NCBI GenBank assembly: GCA_050747825.1
Contig: JBOGJG010000319.1
Location: forward strand, 1 to 56,260
DNA: 56,260 nucleotides
From: JBOGJG01 sp050747825
GTDB taxonomy: Bacteria; Acidobacteriota; UBA6911; RPQK01; JBOGJG01
Direction: 5' to 3'
The notes under the pieces were generated by a model. It worked only from the letters and a program-made list of their open reading frames with translations, did not search any database and was not told the DNA's origin. Both the position numbers and the translations under genes were made by a program. This document shows, piece by piece, positions 26,800 to 35,251 of the stretch; position 1 is the first letter of the stretch; every line of letters starts with the position of its first letter.

Positions 26800-26870
26800 C
26801 CGACCTCCTCAGGCTTGCAGGCCAGACCTGCGGCCAGCCCAAAGAGTATAAAAACAAGCCGCTTCGTCAT
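26796..26870 (-). CDS. 24-residue lipoprotein-like leader ORF
   Basis: A 24-codon frame, MTKRLVFILFGLAAGLACKP plus EEVG, ends in TGA overlapping the sulfatase ATG (ATGA). GGAG lies 9 nt before its ATG. It looks like a complete lipoprotein signal (AAGLAC) with almost nothing behind it. It may be a coupling peptide for the sulfatase or the remnant of a deleted lipoprotein. Confidence 0.4.
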   Translation of the reverse strand: MTKRLVFILFGLAAGLACKPEEVG

Positions 26871-26961
26871 TCTGTCTTTCTCCGCTGATCACATCAGTAT
26901 AGACTAAGCAGACTTGAAGCGATACACCGTACCGGCAACAGGTACGAGCACGCGGTATCTT

Positions 26962-26990
26962 ATCCGAGCCGCGACCGTCAAGGGAGCGGG
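26962..26990. repeat. Dispersed repeat ATCCGAGCC-GACCGTCA-GGGAGCGG, copy 1
   Basis: ATCCGAGCCGCGACCGTCAA followed by GGGAGCGG, just beyond the stop of the trmJ-like gene. A near-identical 28-bp copy lies at 46371-46400 beyond the stop of panC. GAGCG-GGTC-CGCTC at the right edge can form a short hairpin. Confidence 0.55.
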
Positions 26991-26996
26991 TCCGCT

Positions 26997-27728
26997 CTAC
27001 TCGGGACGAGTCCCGGACTTGTCGAGCTCGCTCAGCAGCCCATGCAGCAGGTTGACGTCTTCCTGCTCCAACTGGGCGCGCCCCAGAATCCTACTCAACC
27101 GCTTCATGAGTCTTGTAACGGAAATCTTCGGGGGAAGTTCCACCGATTCCAGGCTCTGTCTGACGTGCTCGATCAGCCCCCGGACTTGCTCCGCATCGGC
27201 CAGGTGCAAAAGCGCCGGCTGCGATTTTGGGTCCGCGGCTGCCATTGAGGCCAAGTGCAGCTCGTAAGCGACGACTATCACCGCTTGCGCCAGGTTGAGC
27301 GAGGAGTACGCCGAACCGGTCGGAATTTCCACCAGCCACTGGCAGAGCTTGATCTCCTCCCGGTTGAGCCCATTTTCTTCCGAGCCAAAGGCAATTCCGA
27401 CGCTGCTGGTCTGATAGCGTGGAAGGACCTCTTCAGCCAAGTCCCGGCAGGAAGTCACATTCTTTTTGCCTTCCCCAAAGCGGCCGCTGGTTCCGACCAG
27501 AAGGCCGACTTCCGCGGCGGCCGCCGCCAGCGAAGGATAGAGGGCAGCTCGGTCCAGGATCTCCGCTCCCCGCATGGCCCGGCTGCGTGCTTCCACGCCA
27601 ACCTCGCACTCGGGCTGCACCAGGATCAGCTTTTCAAACCCCATGTTCTTCATCGCCCGCACTGCCAGCCCGAGATTGAAAGCGAATTTGGTGCGAACGA
27701 GAATGAAACAAACGTTTTCCTTATTCAC
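26997..27728 (-). CDS. trmJ: TrmJ-like RNA methyltransferase (SpoU/TrmH fold)
   Basis: A 243-residue SPOUT-class methyltransferase. The N-terminal NVCFILVRTKFAFNLGLAVR, then AMKNMGFEKLILVQP, is the SpoU entry motif. GIAFGSEENGLNREEIKLCQ and WLVEIPTGSAYSSLNLAQAV form the knotted SAM-binding site. The ~80-residue C-terminal helical part (LPPKISVTRLMKRLSRILGR) is characteristic of TrmJ, which 2'-O-methylates position 32 of several tRNAs using SAM in the cytoplasm. It stands alone between glycan genes and the PadR pair. Confidence 0.82.
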   Translation of the reverse strand: MNKENVCFILVRTKFAFNLGLAVRAMKNMGFEKLILVQPECEVGVEARSRAMRGAEILDRAALYPSLAAAAAEVGLLVGTSGRFGEGKKNVTSCRDLAEEVLPRYQTSSVGIAFGSEENGLNREEIKLCQWLVEIPTGSAYSSLNLAQAVIVVAYELHLASMAAADPKSQPALLHLADAEQVRGLIEHVRQSLESVELPPKISVTRLMKRLSRILGRAQLEQEDVNLLHGLLSELDKSGTRPE

Positions 27729-27740
27729 GGGTCACACGGG

Positions 27741-28124
27741 TCAGGCGGCGAGCTCCGCCAAGCCCAGTCTGGCATTAAAGTCAGGCGGCATATAGAAGTC
27801 GCGAAACGTGACGGATGCATAGGCGACGATCGCCAGAAGGACAAGAATGTCAACGGCTCCCGAGGCTGCGGCCAGCTTTCCCATGATGCGACTCCCATGA
27901 TTGAAATTTTGCTCCACAACACTACAGACCAGGTCCGGAAGGATTTTGGACCAGAATTTGATCAGTCCGGCGATTCCCGAGCCGCCCGCTGCGTCCCTGC
28001 CAAGATCTCGAAAGATCTGGATCATCGACTCGCCATACTGCCTGCGAAATGCCTCGGGATAAGCTCTCATCAAAATGCGATAAATCGGGATCGACAGCTC
28101 CAGAAGCCATTTGGCCCAGCTCAT
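27741..28124 (-). CDS. Small membrane protein downstream of PadR
   Basis: A 127-residue protein. IYRILMRAYPEAFRRQYGES resembles the start of the short N-terminal segment often seen on acidobacterial ABC permeases (permease prefix type), and there is one clear membrane helix near the C-terminus (AVDILVLLAIVAYASV). It overlaps the PadR gene by 4 bp and is likely its co-transcribed target. Normally this segment is followed by MacB-type permease domains; here it stands alone. No function is assigned. Confidence 0.6.
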   Translation of the reverse strand: MSWAKWLLELSIPIYRILMRAYPEAFRRQYGESMIQIFRDLGRDAAGGSGIAGLIKFWSKILPDLVCSVVEQNFNHGSRIMGKLAAASGAVDILVLLAIVAYASVTFRDFYMPPDFNARLGLAELAA

Positions 28125-28471
28125 GACTGACCTCCAGTTTCGATGACCAGAGCCTTCTTATCGAGGATGCGCCGGCTTTGTGCCAGCCGGACCAGGCTCG
28201 CCAGACGCTCCGCCTCGGCCGCCACCGCTTTCCTGCCGGAACCCGAAAGGTGGTAGTAGCGGCGGCGCGAGTCGTCCAACTCCGGGTCCGGGCGCTCGTC
28301 GGTCTCTTCGATGTATCCGGCCGCCAGCAGGCGCTTGATCGCGCCGTAGAGCGTCCCCGGTCCCAGGCGAATCTCACCGCCGGAATGCTCCGCCACCTCC
28401 TGCATGATGGCATAGCCGTGGCGCTCCCCTTCGCTGAGAGCTAAAAGAATGTAAAAGTCTGAATGATTCAA
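28121..28471 (-). CDS. PadR-family transcription regulator
   Basis: About 116 residues in the PadR layout: SDFYILLALSEGERHGYAIM, EIRLGPGTLYGAIKRLLAAG, YIEETDERPDPELDDSRRRY and YHLSGSGRKAVAAEAERLAS. TTG at 28471 is preferred as start. The frame remains open to 28522, but that upstream stretch contains the promoter and its would-be start is the -35 hexamer itself. PadR proteins repress their own operons and release DNA on binding small aromatic or drug-like ligands. The gene overlaps the small membrane protein downstream. Confidence 0.85.
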   Translation of the reverse strand: MNHSDFYILLALSEGERHGYAIMQEVAEHSGGEIRLGPGTLYGAIKRLLAAGYIEETDERPDPELDDSRRRYYHLSGSGRKAVAAEAERLASLVRLAQSRRILDKKALVIETGGQS

Positions 28472-28475
28472 TGGC

Positions 28476-28522
28476 TTATATCGTACATCGATATAATAGA
28501 TCTTTTGAATCCACCTTGTCAA
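28476..28522 (-). promoter_or_regulatory. PadR promoter and operator
   Basis: Minus strand: TTGACA at 28522-28517, 18 bp, TATTAT at 28498-28493. Overlapping the -10 and start site is a perfect palindrome with 8-bp arms, TTATATCG-TACAT-CGATATAA (28476-28496, plus strand). It contains the ACAT/ATGT core typical of PadR sites. Autorepression is the natural reading. Confidence 0.7.
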
Positions 28523-28546
28523 GATTCGTGTGATTAGCGTGATTCG
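28520..28546. repeat. Short GTGATTCG-type direct repeats
   Basis: Three imperfect copies of GTGATTCG/GTGATTAG between the divergent PadR and heparinase genes. It is related to the longer array at 53541-53577. Confidence 0.4.
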
Positions 28547-28566
28547 TTGGCCTATAATTCACTGCC

Positions 28567-30525
28567 ATGCGAATTATCGTCCTGATCTTCTGCACCTTGA
28601 TTGTTCCGGCTTACGCCCAGGAAGCTGTGCCTCGTGATCTTCTGAGCCGGCCTTCCAGCCTGGAGCGCCTGGACAAGATTCTCATCCCGCGCCGGAACTG
28701 GCGTCCCTTTCCGACTGCTGCCCGGCGCGAGGCGTGGCGCAACATCCCGCAGGCCGTTCGCGAGGCCCACATCCACCTGGGGGAGGAGGCGCTCGCTTAC
28801 GACTGGGCGCCGCTTCCGGCCAGCCTCTTTCTGGAGTATGCGCGCGTCGGTAACCGCAGCAACTTCGAAGGCCTCCGCCGAGAGCGCCGCAATCGGCTGG
28901 CCGACCTGGTCCTGGCGGAGTGCATCGAAGGGAAAGGACGTTTTGTCGATGCCATCGTCAACGGCGTCTGGGTCACCTGCGAGGAAACATATTGGGGCGT
29001 GCCCGCTCATCTGGGCATGCAGAAGGCCGGCCCGGGCCTGCCTGATATCTCCGAGCCCACGGTGGACCTCTTTGCCGCCGAGACGGGAGCGCTCCTGGCC
29101 TGGACGCATTACCTTCTCGGACCTCAGCTCGAGCAAGTCTCCCCGCTGGTCCCTCAACGCATCCTCCTGGAGGTAGATCGGCGCATTTTGACGCCCAACC
29201 TCGAGCGGGACGACTTCTGGTGGATGGGTTTTTCCGATCGCCGGGTCAACAATTGGAATCCCTGGATCAACTCCAACTGGCTGACGATGGTCCTGCTTCT
29301 GGAAGAAAACGAAGCCCGCCGCTTTGCAGCGGTGGGCAAGACCCTGAAGAGCCTCGATAACTTTTTAAATGATTATCCGGCCGACGGCGGCTGCGACGAG
29401 GGCCCGGGCTACTGGGGCCGCGCCGGCGCTTCGCTCTTTGACTGCCTGGAGCTTCTTTACAGCGCCACGGGCGGTGAGTTGGACATTTATGACAACTCGC
29501 TGGTGCAGGACATCGGCCGTTACATCTACCGGGTACAGATCGACGAGAATTATTTCATCAACTTTGCAGACGCGTCGGGCAGGGTGGATGTCCCTGCCGA
29601 CCTGGTTTTTCGCTACGGGCAAAGGATTCATGACCCTCAGATGATCGGCTTTGGCGCCTTCGCCGCCTCCCGGCAGGGCATTGGAAAAGGGGCGGTCTCC
29701 GGAGGCGGGAGCATCGGACGCCAACTGGCTGCTCTGTTCAATCTTCCCGACCTGCTTGCCGCTGAACCGGCCGAACCTCTGCTGCGCGACGTCTGGCTGC
29801 CCGATCTCCAGGTGATGGTCGCCCGCTCCCAGGGCGGCTCCTCGGAAGGCCTGTATCTGGCCGCCAAGGGAGGGCACAATGCCGAAAGCCACAACCATAA
29901 TGATGTCGGCAATTTCATCGTCTACGTCGATGGCCGGCCGGCCATCGTGGATGCCGGCGTGGGGACCTACACCGCTCAGACCTTCAGTTCGCGCCGCTAC
30001 GAGATCTGGACCATGCAGTCCGCCTTTCACAACCTGCCCACCGTGGGCGGGGTCATGCAAAAGAACGGGCCCGAGTTTGCCTCCCGGGATGTCTCCTACC
30101 GGGCCGATGACCGCAGGGCAGAATTTTCCCTGGACATCGCCGGCGCTTATCCTCCGGAGGCCGGCGTCCGGGAGTGGCAGCGGACACTCCGGCTGGAGCG
30201 CGGAAAGCAAATCGAACTGGTGGACAGCTATCGCCTGCGCGACCCTGTCTCGGAACCGGCGCTTACCCTGATGACCCCGTGTGAGGTCACTGTGGTTGCC
30301 CCCGGCAAGCTGATACTTCGAACGACTTCCTCAGAATCCGGCCAGTCGTCCACTCTCGAGATCGAGTATGATCCCGGGAAACTTTCAGCAGCCACCGAAG
30401 AGATCCCGCTGGACGACGGCCGGTTGACACGCGTCTGGGGAAATCACCTGACCCGCATTCTTCTGAAGGCAGACGGCCCGTCGCAGCAGGATTCCTGGGT
30501 CTTGCGGATCACTGAGAGGCAGTAA
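28567..30525 (+). CDS. Heparinase II/III-like polysaccharide lyase
   Basis: A 652-residue exported protein with signal peptide MRIIVLIFCTLIVPAYAQ. The N-terminal half is an alpha-toroid (VNGVWVTCEETYWGVPAHLG; NNWNPWINSNWLTMVLLLEE; YPADGGCDEGPGYWGRAGAS). The C-terminal beta-sandwich begins at KGGHNAESHNHNDVGNFIVY, the classic heparinase II/III zinc and catalytic stretch, followed by IVDAGVGTYTAQTFSSRRYE. Enzymes of this group cleave uronate-containing glycans such as heparin, alginate or related gums by beta-elimination. A TATAAT lies eight bases before the ATG with no ribosome binding site, suggesting a leaderless message. Confidence 0.86.
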   Translation: MRIIVLIFCTLIVPAYAQEAVPRDLLSRPSSLERLDKILIPRRNWRPFPTAARREAWRNIPQAVREAHIHLGEEALAYDWAPLPASLFLEYARVGNRSNFEGLRRERRNRLADLVLAECIEGKGRFVDAIVNGVWVTCEETYWGVPAHLGMQKAGPGLPDISEPTVDLFAAETGALLAWTHYLLGPQLEQVSPLVPQRILLEVDRRILTPNLERDDFWWMGFSDRRVNNWNPWINSNWLTMVLLLEENEARRFAAVGKTLKSLDNFLNDYPADGGCDEGPGYWGRAGASLFDCLELLYSATGGELDIYDNSLVQDIGRYIYRVQIDENYFINFADASGRVDVPADLVFRYGQRIHDPQMIGFGAFAASRQGIGKGAVSGGGSIGRQLAALFNLPDLLAAEPAEPLLRDVWLPDLQVMVARSQGGSSEGLYLAAKGGHNAESHNHNDVGNFIVYVDGRPAIVDAGVGTYTAQTFSSRRYEIWTMQSAFHNLPTVGGVMQKNGPEFASRDVSYRADDRRAEFSLDIAGAYPPEAGVREWQRTLRLERGKQIELVDSYRLRDPVSEPALTLMTPCEVTVVAPGKLILRTTSSESGQSSTLEIEYDPGKLSAATEEIPLDDGRLTRVWGNHLTRILLKADGPSQQDSWVLRITERQ

Positions 30526-30594
30526 AGACTGTCTCAGCCGTTTCCCTGGCAAAGTCTTCAAAGCGGCGCGCGGGATGCCCTAATACACGAGGGA

Positions 30595-32184
30595 ATGTTG
30601 AGTTTACCGGCATTTAAAAACCAGGCGCTGACGGATTTTTCGAAGGCCGAAAATTGCCAGGCCATGGAGCAGGCTCTGGCCCGCGTGCAGGAGAAGCTGG
30701 GGCGGGAATACGAGATTATCATCGGGGGAGAGGCGATCAAGACTCCCAATAATTTCGTATCGATTAATCCCTCGAAGGAAGACGAGATCGTAGGCGTCTT
30801 TCAGAGAGGCACCGGCGATCTGGTCGATCGCGCCATCTCGGCGGCGCAAGAGGCGTTCCAAGCCTGGAGCGCCACCGATGCCGAGGAGCGCGTCAGGTAT
30901 GTCCTGGAAGTCTCGCGCATCCTGCAGAAGCGACGGCTGGAACTGGCCGCCTGGATGATCTTCGAAGTAGGGAAATCGTGGGTCGAAGCGGATGCCGATG
31001 TGGCCGAGGCCATCGATTTTTGCGAGTATTACTCGCGCGAGATGCTGCGTCTGTCCGGCCCGCAGCCACTGGTCAAAATCGCCTCTGAGGAAAATGAGCT
31101 TCGCTATATCCCTCTGGGCGTTGGAATCATCATCCCCCCTTGGAACTTCCCGCTGGCAATCCTCACCGGAATGACGATCGCCGCCGTCGTGGCCGGGAAC
31201 ACGGTCATCGTCAAGCCTTCCAGCGACTCGCCGGCGATTGCCGCCCAGTTGATAAAAATCACTCAGGAGGCGGGGTTCCCTTCCGGAGTGCTTAATTTTC
31301 TCACCGGCAGCGGATCGGAAATCGGCGACCCGCTGGTCACCCATCCGCGCACCCGCTTTATCGCTTTCACCGGCTCCAAACAGGTGGGACTGCGCATCAA
31401 CGAACTGGCCGCCCGGCATCAGCCCGGCCAGATCTGGATCAAACGGGTCATTGCGGAGATGGGAGGCAAGGATTCCATCGTGGTCGATGAGAACACCGAC
31501 CTGGACGAGGCTGCTGAGGGCGTCGCCATCTCTGCCTTCGGCTTCCAGGGGCAGAAATGCTCGGCCTGTTCGCGAGCCATTGTGGTTCAATCTGTCTATG
31601 ACGAATTCTTGAAGAAACTGCAAGCCAAGACCGAAAGCGTGATCCGCCAGGGAGATGTACGAAACCCCGATATCAATTTTGGTCCGGTCATCAACAAGCG
31701 CGCCCAGGAGTCCATTCTCGATTACATCGAGGCCGGCAAGAAAGAAGGGCGGCTTTTGACGGGAGGCCGGCAAGGGGATTCCGGAGGATACTTCATCCGT
31801 CCGACCATCATTGCCGATGTCGATCCTGAAGCCAGAATATCCCAGGAGGAAATATTCGGACCGGTACTGGCCGTTCTGAAGGCCAGGGACTACGACGACG
31901 CGCTTCGCATCGCCAACAACACGGAATACGGCCTGACCGGGGCGGTCTACACACGGGACCCGGCGAAGATTGAAGACGCCGAGCGGCAGTTCCACATCGG
32001 AAATCTCTACATCAACCGAAAATGCACCGGCGCCCTGGTGGGAGTGCATCCTTTCGGCGGCTTCAATATGAGCGGGACCGACTCAAAGGCAGGCGGCCCT
32101 GACTACCTTTTGCTCTTCACACAGGCCAAGGTCATCTCCAAGAAAGTCAGCGGACCCCCGGAACGCGGGGCGGGTGGGGAGTGA
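30595..32184 (+). CDS. pruA: L-glutamate gamma-semialdehyde (P5C) dehydrogenase
   Basis: A 529-residue NAD-dependent aldehyde dehydrogenase of the RocA/PruA type. It has the Rossmann and active-site signatures IPPWNFPLAILTGMTIAAVV, FTGSKQVGLRIN, WIKRVIAEMGGKDSIVVDEN (Glu) and GFQGQKCSACSRAIVVQ (catalytic Cys). HPFGGFNMSGTDSKAGGPDY is specific to this group. It oxidises glutamate semialdehyde from proline or arginine breakdown to glutamate. The N-terminus PAFKNQALTDF is the expected family start, supporting ATG 30595. No proline dehydrogenase is next to it; KorAB follow, feeding 2-oxoglutarate metabolism. Confidence 0.9.
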   Translation: MLSLPAFKNQALTDFSKAENCQAMEQALARVQEKLGREYEIIIGGEAIKTPNNFVSINPSKEDEIVGVFQRGTGDLVDRAISAAQEAFQAWSATDAEERVRYVLEVSRILQKRRLELAAWMIFEVGKSWVEADADVAEAIDFCEYYSREMLRLSGPQPLVKIASEENELRYIPLGVGIIIPPWNFPLAILTGMTIAAVVAGNTVIVKPSSDSPAIAAQLIKITQEAGFPSGVLNFLTGSGSEIGDPLVTHPRTRFIAFTGSKQVGLRINELAARHQPGQIWIKRVIAEMGGKDSIVVDENTDLDEAAEGVAISAFGFQGQKCSACSRAIVVQSVYDEFLKKLQAKTESVIRQGDVRNPDINFGPVINKRAQESILDYIEAGKKEGRLLTGGRQGDSGGYFIRPTIIADVDPEARISQEEIFGPVLAVLKARDYDDALRIANNTEYGLTGAVYTRDPAKIEDAERQFHIGNLYINRKCTGALVGVHPFGGFNMSGTDSKAGGPDYLLLFTQAKVISKKVSGPPERGAGGE

Positions 32185-32193
32185 TGTTTAGGG

Positions 32194-32313
32194 CTACAGG
32201 CTGTAGGCTGTAGGCTAAAGCGGCCTGGCGCGTGAAGTCTTCGGTTCTCTTTGGTAAAATTAACCCGCCTTGAACGATATATATGAAAGCCTACAGCCTA
32301 CAGCCTACAGTCT
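32194..32313. repeat. Inverted pair of GCCTACA heptamer arrays
   Basis: Left array (about 32194-32218) reads TACAGGCTGTAGGCTGTAGG. Right array (32284-32313) reads the complement, AGCCTACAGCCTACAGCCTA. They flank about 70 bp carrying the presumed promoter and start of korA, and could pair into a long hairpin. The right array lies inside the korA reading frame. Related arrays are at 43486-43557. Confidence 0.75.
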
Positions 32314-34114
32314 TGACGCTGCGATCATCAATGACTTCAGCATCCAGGTGGCCACCGTCAACGGGTCTGGAAGTCAATCCTCAAATAACGTCTTGATGAG
32401 GTCCATCTTTCAGATGGGCATTCCTATCAGCGGCAAGAATCTTTTCCCTTCCAATATTGCCGGCTTGCCGACCTGGTTCACCATCCGGGCCTCCAAGGAT
32501 GGCTACATCGGACGCAGGAAGGAAATCGACATCCTGATTGCCATGAATCCCGAGACGGCCAAAGAAGATGTCCAGTCGCTGGAGCCGGGCCGTGTGGTCA
32601 TCTACGAAGAAAAGCTCAACCTTTCAGAGTTGCGGGATGACCTGATTTTTTACCCGGTGCCCTTTACGAAGCTGGCGTCCGAAATTGTCGATGATACCCG
32701 CCTGCGCAAGCTAGTGGCCAACATGATCTATGTGGGCACGGCAGCCGAATTGTTGTCCATCGATATGAAGGAAGTGGAATCGGCCATTGCCAAATGGTTC
32801 AAGTCCAAGCGCAAGGCCGTTGAGTTCAATATCAAGGCCGCTCATCTGGGCGCACAGTACGCTCGAGAGAACCTGGCCAAGCAGGACCCTTATCGCGCCG
32901 AGGCGATGGCTAAGACGCAGGGAAAGATCATCATCGACGGCAACTCGGCCAGCGCTCTGGGCTGTATGATGGCCGGAGCCACCGTGGTGACCTGGTATCC
33001 CATCACGCCTTCCAGCAGCCTTTGCGAAACCCTGATCGATTACATGAAGCGCTTCCGCCTTGACCCCGAGACCGGTAAGGCCACCTACGCCATCGTCCAG
33101 GCCGAAGATGAGATGGCCGCTCTGGGAATGGCTCTGGGCGCCGGATGGGCCGGAGCCCGCTCCATGACTTCCACGTCCGGTCCCGGCATTTCTCTCATGG
33201 CTGAATTCACCGGTCTGGGCTACTTTTCGGAAGTGCCCTGCGTCATTTTCGACATCCAGCGAGTGGGACCCAGCACCGGACTTCCGACCCGCACCTCTCA
33301 GGCCGATATCTTTGCCCTTTATTACCTGTCGCATGGAGACACCAAGCATATCGTTCTGCTTCCCGGGACGGTCCAGGAGTGTTACGAAATGGCCATTCAA
33401 GCCTTCGATCTGGCCGAGAAGTTCCAGCAGCCGGTGTTTGTCGCCTCTGACCTGGACCTCGGCATGAACAACTGGATGGCCGACTCCTTTCCCTATCCGG
33501 ACAAGCCTCTGGAAAGGGGTAAGGTGCTGACAGCCGACGACCTGGAACGCCTGGGCGGATTCGCGCGCTATCGCGACGTCGATGGGGACGGCATTCCTTA
33601 CCGGACCTTGCCCGGCACGCGACATCCCCAAGCCGCCTACTTCACGCGGGGCAGCGGGCATAACGACATGGCCAGATATTCCGAGCGTCCCGAAGATTAT
33701 GAAGCCCTGATGGACAGACTGGCCAAAAAGCATGAAACGGCCAGAAAAATCGTGCCCCAGCCCATCGTGCACTACGCAGAAGGGGCTGAAATTGGGATCG
33801 TCTTTTATGGTTCGACGGAAGCCGCCATGCAGGAGTGCATCGACCAGCTCCGGCAGGAATATGAGATCGACGTGAACCACTTGAGAATTCGGGCCCTGCC
33901 CCTGAGCGCTCAAGTGAGTGAGTTCGTATCGCGTTGCCGGCGGGTCTATGTGGTGGAGCAGAATCGGGACGGCCAACTGGCCGATCTGATCCAATTGGAG
34001 GCGCCCTCCCAGACGGCCAAAATCAGAAAATTGCTGCACTACAAGGGAATTCCCATTGACGCTCGATTTATAACCGATAAGATCGTCAACTTTGAAAAAC
34101 AGGCGATTGCCTGA
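32270..34114 (+). CDS. korA: 2-oxoacid:acceptor oxidoreductase, alpha (gamma-alpha fused) subunit
   Basis: A 614-residue subunit of a thiamine-dependent 2-oxoacid (probably 2-oxoglutarate) ferredoxin oxidoreductase. The N-terminal gamma domain starts INDFSIQVATVNGSGSQSSN and continues IFQMGIPISGKNLFPSNIAG. The alpha pyrimidine-binding domain begins about residue 215 (GNSASALGCMMAGATVVTWY, PITPSSSLCETLIDY). It works with KorB, 15 bp downstream, to turn 2-oxoacids into acyl-CoA and reduced ferredoxin. The start is odd: the first codons (from TTG 32270) are a GCCTACA heptamer array encoding LQPTAYS, and no in-frame ATG exists before the conserved part. TAAAAT lies nine bases upstream of the TTG. 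Confidence 0.88.
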   Translation: MNDIYESLQPTAYSLDAAIINDFSIQVATVNGSGSQSSNNVLMRSIFQMGIPISGKNLFPSNIAGLPTWFTIRASKDGYIGRRKEIDILIAMNPETAKEDVQSLEPGRVVIYEEKLNLSELRDDLIFYPVPFTKLASEIVDDTRLRKLVANMIYVGTAAELLSIDMKEVESAIAKWFKSKRKAVEFNIKAAHLGAQYARENLAKQDPYRAEAMAKTQGKIIIDGNSASALGCMMAGATVVTWYPITPSSSLCETLIDYMKRFRLDPETGKATYAIVQAEDEMAALGMALGAGWAGARSMTSTSGPGISLMAEFTGLGYFSEVPCVIFDIQRVGPSTGLPTRTSQADIFALYYLSHGDTKHIVLLPGTVQECYEMAIQAFDLAEKFQQPVFVASDLDLGMNNWMADSFPYPDKPLERGKVLTADDLERLGGFARYRDVDGDGIPYRTLPGTRHPQAAYFTRGSGHNDMARYSERPEDYEALMDRLAKKHETARKIVPQPIVHYAEGAEIGIVFYGSTEAAMQECIDQLRQEYEIDVNHLRIRALPLSAQVSEFVSRCRRVYVVEQNRDGQLADLIQLEAPSQTAKIRKLLHYKGIPIDARFITDKIVNFEKQAIA

Positions 34115-34129
34115 ACGAGGATTAATCTA

Positions 34130-35173
34130 ATGTCTGTTGGCGCTACAAGATCACCGAAAGTAAACCGGATCGGCCTGGCCATGGCTGACTATAAAGGGGC
34201 TGCTTCCACGCTTTGCGCCGGATGCGGCCATGACGCCATCACCAGCCAGATCATTAAAGCTTTTTATGAAATGGGTGTGGACCCCTATAACGTCATGAAG
34301 ATGAGCGGAATCGGCTGTTCCAGCAAGACTCCCGCCTATTTTCTGAGCACCTCCCACGGGTTTAACGCCCTCCACGGACGGATGCCCTCAGTGGCCACGG
34401 GGGCGATGCTGGCCAACCGCAAGATGATTTGCATCGGCGTGAGTGGCGACGGGGACACCGCATCGATCGGTCTCGGGCAGTTTTGCCATCTGCTGCGCAG
34501 AAACATCCCCATGATCTACATCATTGAAAACAATGGAGTGTACGGGCTGACCAAAGGCCAGTTTTCGGCCACGGCCGACATGGGTTCGAAGCTGAAGACG
34601 GGCGTGGTCAATGACCTTCCAGCCATTGACTGCTGCGCTCTGGCTATCGAGATGGGATGCAGCTACGTGGCGCGTTCCTTTGCCGGGGATCCGAAGCAGT
34701 TGGTGGCTCTTGTTCAGGGCGCCCTCAGCCACAGCGGTACAAGCGTTCTCGACGTCATCAGCCCCTGCGTGACCTTTAACAATCATGAGGGTTCGACCAA
34801 GAGCTATCCCTGGGCCAAGGAGCACGAGGAGCTGCTGCACCAGATCGACTTCGTGCCTCACTTCGAGCAGATCGAATCTGCGGAGTACGAGGAAGGGGAA
34901 GCCCAGGACGTGCGCATGCATGACGGTTCGCTCATCCGGCTGAGAAAAGCCACTCGTGATTACGACCCAATGAACAAGAATATGGCTCAGCGGATGCTCA
35001 GGGAAACCCGCGACGCCGAAGAATTCCTCACCGGACTGATCTACGTCAATCCGGTAGCCGAGACTTTCCTGGATGCCTTGCAAATGACCGCTGAACCGCT
35101 CTCCTCGCTCCCGCAGGAAAAGCTCCGCCCCAGCCCCGAGGCCCTGGATGAGGCGATGAGGGAGTTGATGTAG
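34130..35173 (+). CDS. korB: 2-oxoacid:acceptor oxidoreductase, beta subunit
   Basis: A 347-residue beta subunit carrying thiamine diphosphate. STLCAGCGHDAITSQI opens the domain with two of its cluster-type Cys. GDGDTASIGLGQFCHLLRRN then IPMIYIIENNGVYGLTKGQF is the GDG-(25)-N thiamine/metal motif. SGIGCSSKTPAYF supplies a third Cys. It pairs with the upstream alpha subunit in one operon. No ferredoxin-like delta subunit is encoded here, as is usual for KorAB. The enzyme links the TCA cycle or amino-acid breakdown to low-potential electron carriers. Confidence 0.9.
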   Translation: MSVGATRSPKVNRIGLAMADYKGAASTLCAGCGHDAITSQIIKAFYEMGVDPYNVMKMSGIGCSSKTPAYFLSTSHGFNALHGRMPSVATGAMLANRKMICIGVSGDGDTASIGLGQFCHLLRRNIPMIYIIENNGVYGLTKGQFSATADMGSKLKTGVVNDLPAIDCCALAIEMGCSYVARSFAGDPKQLVALVQGALSHSGTSVLDVISPCVTFNNHEGSTKSYPWAKEHEELLHQIDFVPHFEQIESAEYEEGEAQDVRMHDGSLIRLRKATRDYDPMNKNMAQRMLRETRDAEEFLTGLIYVNPVAETFLDALQMTAEPLSSLPQEKLRPSPEALDEAMRELM

Positions 35174-35213
35174 AGGCGCTGGGCGTTTCTACTGGCTCAA
35201 AACCCAAATCCGC

Positions 35214-35241
35214 TTGCCTTTTTAGTTTTACTGTGTTAAAA
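35214..35241 (+). promoter_or_regulatory. Probable promoter of the histidine operon
   Basis: TTGCCT (35214-35219), 16 bp, TTAAAA (35236-35241), then ten bases to the ATG of the TrpR-like gene with no ribosome binding site. No his leader peptide or attenuator-like structure could be seen. Confidence 0.4.
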
Positions 35242-35251
35242 CGTCAGAGCA

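Noticed and set aside
28472..28522. Longer PadR start at 28522
   Set aside because: That TTG is the -35 hexamer and the extension would be encoded by the promoter and operator.
30604..32049. 481-residue leftward ORF opposite the aldehyde dehydrogenase
   Set aside because: Shadow frame of a strongly conserved gene, with no recognisable domain; the same applies to long antisense frames at 32711-34039 and 50170-51687.
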